This document shows positions 37,006-48,000 of a DNA stretch of 64,000 nucleotides, in pieces (position 1 is the stretch's first letter; the number at the start of each line of letters is the position of its first letter). The notes beneath the pieces are model-generated. The model was not told where the DNA came from and made no database searches. It was given only the letters and a program-made list of their open reading frames with translations. The stretch comes from Turritopsis dohrnii (Eukaryota; Cnidaria; Hydrozoa; Anthoathecata; Oceaniidae). The translations under genes were made by a program, and so were the position numbers. The DNA is taken from contig BQMF02000014.1 in NCBI GenBank assembly GCA_027922465.2, positions 496,001-560,000 of the forward strand, written 5' to 3'.

Positions 37006-37067
37006 GAGTTAAAAAGTTAGAAGTTACTATATGGACACTCATATAGTAACTTCTAACTTTTTAACTC
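37006..37067. repeat. Perfect 28-bp stem hairpin
   Basis: GAGTTAAAAAGTTAGAAG to ATATG, a six-base loop GACACT, then the exact inverse. Weaker pairing extends outward (GTCTTATAA at 36992, TTATAAGAC at 37079), so the whole unit spans about 100 bp. Perfect pairing suggests a young palindrome or gene-conversion product. Confidence 0.85.
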
Positions 37068-37453
37068 CTCAGCAAAAATTATAAGACAAACCTTATCATT
37101 TGACCAACCATGACATCTTCATTTCATAATAAGTTCAAAATAAGTTTTTTTGTGGTATTAAATTCAGTTCCACCGTGATTAGTAAGGACAGCATTTTTAT
37201 CTGAGTATCAGGTTGATGGTAGTTTTACTGTAATTATTTTATCACACATTTTTTTCATGGTTATCAATGTACACACAATTATTGACACAAAATTCGCAAC
37301 TTTGGTGAAATATATAGTCGCATTTTTGCGAATCTTGTTTTTACATTGTTACAGAAATACTTTTTTCATGTTTGTGTTTTTTGTTTGTTAGCGCAAAAAA
37401 ATCAACAACCTATATCTGGTCCTTAATTTATGCTATTTAGTGTGTAATGTTAC

Positions 37454-37813
37454 ATGGTGCAAAAAGCAAAAAAGCGCGCAAGAATTGATGAGGAACGACG
37501 TACAGTGTTAAATTACTTGCTCGTTCTTCAATCTACATCATCTCCAATAACACTAGAGTCGTTAGTAACTTTGTATTTTGGCCAAGGTTATACAAACGTA
37601 GAAATCATCTTCTTTCTAGCTGTCCAACACAACCATGTAATCAGCTTGTCAACATTAAAAAGGCTTTTAACTAGGCTTGGTCTTAGGAGGAGATTTCAAA
37701 AAGATGAAGAAAATAGAGAAGAGATAACTAACATAATCAAAAAAGAAGTTTTTGAAGGTAGTGGTAGTTCACTTGGTAAGCATGTGATCCACCATCATTA
37801 TGCACATGGATGA
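37454..37813 (+). pseudogene. N-terminal HTH fragment of an integrase-like transposase
   Basis: 119 codons: basic start (KAKKRARID), then LYFGQGYTNVEIIFFL and HVISLSTLKRLLTRLGLRRR, a helix-turn-helix pair. I recall this arrangement at the start of multi-copy integrase-core (rve) transposases in fish and corals, where it is followed by a GAGG-type linker and the DDE core. Here the frame ends in the subterminal repeats just after EGSGSSLG, so the catalytic core has been lost. Assignment to that family is from memory. Confidence 0.5.
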
Positions 37814-38181
37814 GAATGCACGAAATTGTCAACAATAATTGTCAACAATATACAGACCAGAATGGAAATGAGGTCGAAATAAATGCGGAGCACTTTACAC
37901 AGAAAATAAATGCGCGTAACACAAAAATTTATGCGTAGCACACAAAATTTATGCGTAACACAAAAATTTTTATGCGTAGCACAAAAAAGTATATGCGTAG
38001 CACATTTTTTTGTGCTCACGAATGAACCTTCAGGGCCATCGTATAAGACTGAAAAGAAATATTGTAATGTTGGACTCCTCAACTTTTTGCGACTGACCTT
38101 GAATACGCCTATGCCAATCGACTGAGTTCAAAATCTTTCCAAAGATTTGGTAGTGATTAAATATGATTCCATAATAATATC

Positions 38182-38253
38182 TGCGTCAGCCGGGAATCGA
38201 ACCCGGATCTATTGCTTGGAAGGCAACAATGCTAGCCTTTACACCACCGACGC
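38182..38253 (-). tRNA. tRNA-Gly (anticodon TCC)
   Basis: 72 nt read on the minus strand. Acceptor stem GCGTCGG pairs with CTGACGC through one G-T pair, discriminator A. D arm GTGTAAAGGCTAGC, anticodon arm TTGCC-TTCCAAG-CAA with anticodon TCC, T arm CCGGG-TTCGATT-CCCGG. The internal box B GGTTCGATTCC is perfect. No intron, no encoded CCA. A strong T-run terminator is not obvious directly downstream. Confidence 0.95.
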
Positions 38254-38451
38254 TTGTGAACTTTTACAAACATATCAGATTAAGAAGATTAGCCTTCTAT
38301 GTCATAAAACAACTGTTTCTTAATAGTCAATAAATAATTTAATCGCTTGTAAAAACATTAGAATTTTGACATCTCAGTGGTTAGTCTTATATAACAACTT
38401 TCGCGCCCTTCAATATATCCGAACATCAATGTAAACAAAGAGCAAATACAC

Positions 38452-38642
38452 CTTTCCCGAATTTCTGTTTTAATGCCGAGTTAATGCTTAGTTATCAAGT
38501 TTAGCCTCGTTTCTATGTATTTTATTGTTTCTCTAATTTCATAATGTTTTCAGTAAGTAATAATTACTCGTTCTTTCAGTTCCCCAGTCGAAACTTAGAG
38601 GCTAGGCTATAACACGGTGTTTAAACAGAAATTCGGGAAAGA
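38452..38642. mobile_element. ~190-bp MITE, CTTTCCCGAATTTCTGTTT ends
   Basis: CTTTCCCGAATTTCTGTTTT on the left is mirrored by AAACAGAAATTCGGGAAAG on the right. A related, more diverged copy (AGAAACGAGGCTAAACTTGA) lies at about 55940-56065. Confidence 0.7.
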
Positions 38643-39092
38643 TCTATTCAATAGACGTTTCATGATTTTTAGTCCGAGTTCAACAGAGCCAGTTGACTAT
38701 TGGTGAAAAAATTGTTATAATTGGTAAAAAAAAACTAACAAACTTTTTATTACTCAACGTGATTACGTAACTACTGCTAACTAATGATAGTGACATGTCG
38801 TTTAAAACATTCTCATGTTGTTGTGTCAAGTTTGAGGTGAATTCGTCAAGCGGAAGTTCTAGTAGGAAAACAGTAATCTCTCGAGTTACCCTTCTGTTCA
38901 ACTTAAATAAGAGAAAGTTAGTGGAATTTTGATTCGTAGTGATCACGCCAATACAATTGGAAATTTGTCATATATATTGTAAGTGCTTTAAGCGGAAAAA
39001 CTAACAACAAAAGGTAACTATACAATTCTCAAATAAATTATACCTATAAAAATGTTTAGTTATGGTTCGTTATAAGCGTTAACCTTTTTTTT

Positions 39093-42000
39093 TTACACAT
39101 GTTCATTATTTGTTGCATTTGAGTGAATCAATGGTACATTTAAGGGAAAGTTTTCTGCAGTTTCAGGCTCATACAAATCTAACAAATCCATTTCCACAGT
39201 TTGTTGATCGTTGGCATCACCTCCTTTCTTTTTTCTGCGTCTTCTTCTACTGTTGCGTGACTGTGTTCGAGTCAACTCTCCAGTACCTTGCTCCGATATG
39301 ACATCACTCCCACGTCTTTGATAGCCACCTGTCTGAACTTTCCCATTCGCTAATGGAAGTGTTGGGTATATGTTCTGAATAACATCAGCGGTTGCAGCTT
39401 TGCGAAGTACTTTACCATTATGTAACTGAGGTTTTTGATTCAAGGGTTGCCTTTCTAAAGAAGTCACTTGAACGTTTGGTTGTCCTTTGGCCTTTAGATA
39501 CTTTGTATTCATTGATTGTGATCGCTCTAAGAAGGGTGTTGATTGTGCGGAATCGCTACTGAATACTGACAATGTGGGGTTGGATGCGTTAGAAGGAACC
39601 TGTGAAATACCATGGTCTGGTGATGGTTTTCTTTCATTTGAAATGTCAGCACCACTCTTGGATAAAAACTTGTTCGAAAGCACAGTTGGAGCTAAATTTT
39701 GATGCGCAGATGTTGTTGCAGTTTGTAGTTTTTGTTCACGGGATACTGGAATGGATCTGAAAGGTGACGATTCTGGTTTGTTGATCATAGACCTGATTTC
39801 ATTCAACAATACTTTCAAATCATCAATATCGGATTTCATTTCCATATTATGTTGATTTTGATTTAACATGAATGCATCAATTCTTCGATTTTTCATCACC
39901 ATTTCGTCGTTGACGTCAGACTTTATGATAATGCTGTTTCTAGATGGATTGCGTAGATCTGCAGGGGCAGGTGCGCATAGATCCTGCGGTTTAAAGTGTA
40001 GAATTGTTTCCTCGAGCTCGTTGATACGTTTTGTAATCTGCCTGCCAATTCTATCAAAATCGTCATGGCTGTGATCGTCTTCTGATTCATCACGAGTGTA
40101 AACCTCCTAAGATAAAAAAGGCATTATACAGGGACCGCGGAGCAGAATTTCGTTTAGGTATGTGTGTGTGGTTAACTGAAAGAATAATTTGTACGTAATA
40201 ATTGCTAATATTCCAATATATACGACTGGCTAGAAACGTACTTTTCCCAAATTCATGTTTATACGTCACGTTAAAATCTGAACGAGGTCTATAATTGCTT
40301 ATAATTCTCTTGCTTTTTTAAAGAAGATGTTTTATAGTATTTTGTAATACTTATATGATAGTGAAGTACATCAACACACGGTCCGTAAGGACAAATAAGT
40401 TAAAATGCCACATATAAACATGAATTCGGTGTAGGGTCTGTTAGAAAAGTATTAGCATTTTGTCCATCCGACACGATAACTGTTTCTTTCAATATCTTTT
40501 GACTATCATCCTTGTAGAAATCATGTTTTAGAATTTTGTAAATTCTACTCTAGTATGCTTTTGAAAAAAGTTTGCTTGATATTGTATCATAAACGTGCTG
40601 TTTTTTTATATAGCCCTAAGTATCGATTTGTACGTCCGACATAAAACAAGTACTTTTGTAACAGACCTTGTATTGTCAAATACACCAACCTGTGGCGAAC
40701 ATTCTCTTTGCATGTGATGTCCATATTTGGAGCGATAAAACTTGGACAATCTTTTCTCTAACAAGATAATGATTCTTGCTTGCTGCATAACTGCGTTGGC
40801 TTTCGCTTGAGCGTATACTCTTGCAAAAGTGTCTGATAACAAAGCTATGTAAAGATTCATGCAGACAACACCAGCTAAAGCGAAATATGTTCCACAGAGT
40901 ATCTGCGCCATCAATCGATCGACTTGTGTTAAGCCCGGCCAATCAAACGGTCCCATTAACGTCATCTAAGAATTGGAAAAATTTTCGTTACGAAAAATAT
41001 AACTTAAAAGAGTCCCCCTCATCATGAAAATTGCAAAAGAACTTTGCAAAGTGAAAAAAACTTCAAATTGGTGTGTGGATTCTACAACTGCTACAATTTT
41101 ATGTTCACCTTGCTACATAAAGAATTTTCATGCGCGTGCAATTAAAAACTTTCCCAATTTGTGTGTACAGAAACAGTAGATTCTTAGCTAAGAAACGATT
41201 TGTTTAAAAAAAAACTGGACAGTGTTTTGAAAAGCTTACGAAGGTACTGAAAAAGTCACTACGAAAGAGTGCTATTTTAATGAAATATTCGTCGCAGTAA
41301 CTATGACGATTTTTTCCACTCTGCCGAGATGGCAACACAATGAATTAATCATATGCTAATTAATTCAATAATTGCGGTTTAAACAACATAGTCATTTAGT
41401 TCATCTTACAACTTGAAAGCATCAAAACTTCATGGTGTAAACCTTGTAAATTTTGTTTGGGTTAGTGAGGGTAAGGGTCAGGCTATGCCTCGTTCTTTTA
41501 GACTGTTTTAAGAATCTTTAACCGAGAAGTTTGATGGTTTCAAGTTGTTAAATGAATACACAATTGTTAGTATCGGATTGGATTTTGATCCGATTTGATC
41601 CTGATCGGTTTACACTTCCCTCATTGAAAACCTTTACGTTTGATGTCTGTGTGACTGCTTACTAAGCTTGCTTAATATAAACATGGAGGTATAAAACAGA
41701 AGGAGAACGAACTCTTATTTTTCTATTATTCAGATAATGACTATTCTATTCATTGCGGTATCACTTTGATGTCATCCGTGATGCGCTTTCGGCTGGTTGT
41801 CGGTGAAACGAATACTTTTTTAAAATATAACGACAATTTAAAAACCAAATATCATCCATTATAACAACGGATCAACTTGCTGCATAGTGACAAGCAGATT
41901 ATTAAACCTAAAGCTTCCTTGAGAAACAAATGAAAATCTATGTTTTTATACAGAGTTGAAGATATCGCGTAATTCATGTATAAGTTCCAATCTACATATC

Positions 42001-45000
42001 TTCTGACTTAAATGCGCCTCGATAGTGCCGCGGTACGTGCAAAAACTTAGGATTATTCTCTCTTCAAAAACTGAAGCTCGGCGAAACTGCTTGAGGGGAT
42101 CACGAGATATATAGACCTAAAGTTGCAATGTTTTCGTTGCATATTTGTGACGTTTTTGCATAATTCTCCCAATTCCTACAGATTATGCATGCTAATAACT
42201 TTACCCTAACGATCTTTAATCACATTGGAGAATTGATATGAACGAAATTTTCACGCAAGAACGCCAAAATTATAAAAATTATGCTAGATGATAGCAATTA
42301 TATGTTATTACACACTGAGGACTTAAACAATGCAGCGCATCACGGATAGTACAATAGCAGATTTTCAGTTCGTTCTCCTTCTGTTTTATACCTCCATGAT
42401 ATAAAGAAAATATAAAAAAGCGCCTCTATCACTGTAACATTAGTTGCTCAATGCTCGAATTCAGAAGTCGTGTGTTACATTCACAACCATGATGGTTCTA
42501 TATGTAACACATGATATGACTTCTGTAGCGAGATCTGATCAATTCCACAATAATAAATAACACCTTTTCGCTTTATAATTCGAATCACTAGCATTTGAAG
42601 AATTGTGTCCAAGAGAAATCAAAAAATCAAAAGATTATTTTCCTGTTATGAACAGATGATTTAAAAGCTGGATCCAATTTACAGGTCAAGTTAGTGAATT
42701 AAAATGTTAGGTGCATTTTTTTAATCAAAAATTTTTTTAATTAAATTTTTTTAATCACTTGCCCCACTCAAGGCTGAAGCCACTTCAAGGAGTGGGGGCT
42801 ACATATTCCGGATGTTCATCATAGCGATAATCTCCCCGACTAGCCTTCATTTTTCCCGAAATACATCAGGGAATACTCAAATAAGTTGTATACCCTTCCC
42901 CGGAATATCACTACGAAGGAGTACATTCTTACAGATATGTATACACACTAATTCAACGAAAATGCTCTTATCGTAGTGACTTTTGAAGATTTTGACTACT
43001 GGGTTGCAAAGTGCTTGCTTACCATCCAGACGGAGTAGGTTAAGTCGTTTAATGCTTCCCAATTCTGATGGCTCCCTTCACTCATCTTGTCTGCGTTCAT
43101 GTGACCACCAAATAAAATCCAGAATGCAACGGTGTATGGAATGAAGAATTCGAAAAACAGAAAAGCAAATTTCATCGTGTCGGCAATAACTGAACCTAGA
43201 GAAGACAAACCGTAACCACTTAACCACTTAACCATATACTTAGAACCACTTAAACCACCAGAACCACTTAAACTTAAGCTTTAACAGAACCAGAACTGCT
43301 TAGGGTAATATGGTTTAAGATGGGTCGGCAGGGTAAGTCGGATCATTATAACTTGAAGTGTAGATATAGAGCCTTAGAAACCGATATTTTTATCGGAACA
43401 AAATGGTAGGCGAGTAGTGACGGTTGTTATGTTAAAAATATCGGTTTCTAAGGCTCTATCTACACCTCTATCTGCACTTCATGATTTGATGACCCGGCTT
43501 TCCCCCGCCGACCCATCTTGCCCCATATTACCCTACTTTAGTCATATAATTACCCGTTACTTAAATAACCCAAATTGACCCAAACCCCAATAAGATCCCC
43601 CAAAAAAATGAGTTGAGAAAGGAAAAGGAGTCCCTTAAGTAAATAAATATACGCATTCTAATTTTTAGTGTTTAGTGTTTTTGGATCATCAACCAGACTA
43701 ACTATGAGACTTGAAGACGGATCCTTCGAAATATTGTAAATCGATATTGATAACGAAAAGAGTTTATTTTCGTCCCAGGATGTCTCTTTACACTTATGAA
43801 CTCTTAAGTCGATTTGTATTTGTATTTGCTGTACGAATGGAATTTTCTATCAGATTTCTATTTAAATGCGTACACCTATGCATCATGGATCATACAACTA
43901 TGCATCATGGATCATGCACCTATGCATCATGGATCATACAATTACGAGATTGCAAAATGCCTTAATGGAAAAAGAAAAAGGGTTTAGCGAACGAAACTGA
44001 ACTTCTTAATAACGAACAAGAAGCCACTTGACTTGAAGACTTCAGGACGTAACACAACGATACATATCTAGTCTCAAAATATACAACATTGCCGAATTGC
44101 CAAATTATGGTCAAATCTAACAAAATGACTGGCAAATTCAAAATCAACATCTTCCATTTGTGCTTTGTAAAAATTTTTATGAATATTGCAGAACTTTCTA
44201 AATTTGGTCCAAATTTGGCCCAAATTATCCAATTTTAGTCAAATCTGGCAAAATGACTGTCAAATTTGAAATCAGCACCTTTCAAATGTAATACATGGAA
44301 AATTTCATGGATGGTGTCCTAAAGTCAATTAGGGAAAAATTATGTAAATCTTACAGAAAGTAAACATGGTATTGCATGAAGGTAGTTGTATGAAATTTTA
44401 TGGAGATGACTAAAAATGAACTGTCGACTAGATACTTCCTGGATATCTTACTTACCAAGAATAGCTATAAAAGGACCCAGGGTTCGAAACACACGACACG
44501 ATCTCATGAATCGCAACCATATGACAATTAAACCTAATGCGTAAATCCGTGGATGGACCTCTTCAGCGTCTTTATCACCTGAAGCTACAGATAAAACCCT
44601 GGTCAGGACAAGCACTAAGATGACCACGTAAGCTGCCCACTCGAAAATATTCCACGGCTCACGGAAATATGTTCGTTGGTAGGTCCTTATTTGTTCCAGC
44701 TCTGAGGTTAGGTACTGGCGTTCTTCCGGCCATCTCGGGTGGCAGTATTGCAAGTCTTTTTCCATGTGGCGGGTTCTCCATTGACGCCATCTGTTATGGG
44801 CGCTTTCAACGGTTCGTAATTGAGATATCTCCTAAAAATGAACAAAAATATTAAACAACGTTTGTGTGCACGCTTTTTTATAAACGCCACAGTTATTTCG
44901 GTTCAAAGTAAGCATTGCTTAACTTTTGATGGATTCGACTTTAACTGTTGCTTGCAACTGTAGGTAGTCACTTACAACCTCTCGAACTCGAAATTGAAGT

Positions 45001-48000
45001 AATTTTTACTTAAACATAAGACATTGTTTTTAGTGTCATCGTTTTTGAAATCACCGTTTCGGAACGATCATTTCATTTAGTTTAATTTTTGTTTCGTTGC
45101 TAACAGTGTTGCTTATGAAAAAGGCGTTCTGTTCGTACTCGAAGTCACACCAAAATTCCTTGGTAACCTGGCAACCCTCCTTAGCAACCTTAATCTTTTC
45201 ATTTCACATTTTAGGCTAGGCTATTTATATGTTTATTTTCACCAAGGAAACTATGTTCTAACAGTTTAACATTGAAATATGATACTCTATAAATTCGCAA
45301 TCTGTATCATTAATAAAAAAAGGGACAATACCTCGGGAAAAAATTATTTTACGGACTTCTTTTATTGTGATGAATTACTTCATAATTATAAAGATTTAAA
45401 ATGGGGCGAGAGCTGTAACAACAGATAATTTATGAATGTATGGATACAAGCATCTGTATGATATTTTAATGTTAAACTGCTCGAACATAGTTTCCTAGAT
45501 GACAATAAACACATATGTAGGGAAACGTCTTTTCCATAAGCAAGACTTGTGAGCAACGAAACAAAAATTAAATTTCTTCAATCATTTGATGGTAAGGGAG
45601 TATTAACAACACACTACCAGATTTATTAGATTTTCAAATGGATGATCCTTTTGCATACGATAATTTCCTTACCATAAATATGAAGTAAACAGTCAATGTT
45701 ACTCCAATCAACTCCAGAACCAACCGCCACCAATTATCTTCAAAAGGTTGGTAGTATTTTCGGTCACGTGGGATCATTATCCCCAAAATGGTCCAAATAC
45801 ACGTGTAGAACATGTTGATTGCCAAGAGTTTGGCCGATCCCCATTTCCCAAACAAATTCCATTTGACATGCAGTAGACGCTGAAAGACTGGATGCATAAT
45901 CAAATCCAATTGGTTGTATTGAACAATAACCTACAAAAGTGATGATGATTGGTTGAACTCAGTGACAAAATCATGAAAAAAAGTCACTGCGACGAAGAGA
46001 ATTTTCATTGAAATAATGTGTGTGTTTCTATAAAAATGTACTCCTTCGCAGCGATTGCCTTCCAACAAAAGAAATGATACAATTCTGGTCATCATCTTTT
46101 TTGTAATGTGAAAACACAGTAAAGCCTGGGCTCATGATTAAAACGTTTCTTTATTTTGTCTGAGAAAGTAAGCCTAGAGTTAAGTTGGGTGTTTTTTCGA
46201 ACTTTCTACAAGGTTTGTTATCAAAAATTTGTAAAACAGTCATTATAACTCATTTTCAAAACAAGGCAAAACCAGGGCGAACTATTCCGGACGATAGTCC
46301 AATATATAAAAGTTCATGGTGATGGCCTTACCCACTTAATTTGTGCAATGAGAATTAAAGTCAGGATTACCTCCAGGGGTGTTTTCGCATGTGTCTTTTC
46401 CTTCTTCACTATTCTTTGTCCCCTCTCTTTCATCAACTTTCTTTCTGCTTTGATCCTCTCCCTCTGTTCCTTCTGCTCTCGTTTCACTTCTGGTATATAT
46501 TCCATCAAGTAGTTGGGGTCTGGTTCCAGGTAACTTAAGTAATAATAGTGCTTTCGAAAAGCGCGATCCAACAAATGAAACTGTTCGACAGCTTCGATTG
46601 CGATTTGAGGCATCTTCTCGATCATGAGAGATAAGCATGACGTGCCACTACTATCATAAACACCGCATGGAGCGCCTTGCTCGATTAAAAATCTTGCTGC
46701 ATCAGCGCGAGCTAAAACGTAGATAAGAATAGAACAACAACAGTAACTTGTTTCACGCATTGTTGTGTGTCGCCATGGGTGACACATGCGTTTGTTTGCT
46801 GCTTCTCGCTTCGTGTGACATCATTAAAAATATTTTCATATGAAATTAAAAAAATGATATTTCGACGACTGACGGCAAACGAGAATCCTTGAGAAAGGAA
46901 GACTAAAATTAGAAAAAAATTCAAACGTTAAGTGATGTTCGGTTCCATTTCCCTGTAGGGTGGTTCGAGTAGGATGTTCAGTCACGTGACAAAGTCCGTG
47001 TCCAGCTAGCTCCACTGAGAGATGCCATAGATTGCGTAGCGTGCGAAGTTGCATTTTCGGAAAAATTATTTTAAGAGTGCCTATAATGACCCCTTAGAAT
47101 ATTTTCACCCCCGTGGTTTACGCTTATGACCTTATGTTACGCTTATGTTAGGGTTAGGGTTAGGTCATAAGCGTAAACCACGGGGGATGAAAATATTCTA
47201 AGGGGTCATTATATTCTACTACACCCCACCAACCCATTGCAATGTAGATGTAAATTTTCGTATTGTCAAACAAAGAGTTGGTTGTGTAAAACATCTCAAT
47301 TCACATCTCAATTCACATCTCAATTCACCAGCTCTCCACAGGAATAGAAAGGGAATCATAAATACGTTAGACTTCGGTGGCACATATATTAAAATTAGAA
47401 CGATACAGAGAAGATTAGCATGGCCCCTGCGCAAGGATGACACGCAAATTCGTGAAGCGTTCCAAATTTTTTTGGGGAATTTGACGTCAAATAGAGCGGT
47501 CGTGTTTGCAAGAGCTCCGTGAACAAGCTTCTAAAATCCTACAAAAAAAGCAAATCAAACATAAGAAAAACACTGAAAACTTACTAAATTCCTGCATAAC
47601 AGAAAAAAACATCTGCGCGACAGCTAAACAACATCTGCAGTACGCTCATACAGGTGGAGAATTCGATAAACACTACAGAACAACCAAATACACGCGAAGA
47701 AGAATATCCCTGTAAACTCTACGACACCAAATGGAAGAAAGTGAAAGCAACGAATCAGCTACATGCACGTGGACGGTATGTAACAATGAAAGTGAAAATC
47801 AAGACTTCAGACTCACCTGCTCCGAATGTAAGCGCTTCGTCCACTACCGGTGCTCTAAGCTCCCCGCATACGAAATACAAAATATCATCAATCACCGTAA
47901 AAAAAAGAAAAAAGGCAATATATTCAGGTGCGGAAGCTGCACCCCTGTCGATAAGGAAATCGTGCTGCATATGGCAGAAGGACAAATGAACGATCGTCTG

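Larger units (their letters stand above)
34547..38041 (+). mobile_element. 3.5-kb deletion-derivative transposon with GTGCTACGCATA subterminal repeats
   Basis: Ends CGATGGCCCTGAAGG and CCTTCAGGGCCATCG are exact inverses, flanked by TA at 34545-34546 and 38042-38043. Next to each end are five to six copies of (T)GTGCTACGCATA(A): 34590-34690 on the left, inverted at 37885-38015. The host MITE continues on both sides and an uninterrupted paralogue exists at 58205-58345, which proves the boundaries. Only one coding piece remains (37454-37813). A 808-bp MITE and a 62-bp hairpin are nested inside. Confidence 0.88.

Noticed and set aside
47366..47473. Active U6 gene with its own promoter
   Set aside because: No TATA at the required distance and a disrupted 5' stem; kept as U6 sequence but not as a proven functional gene.
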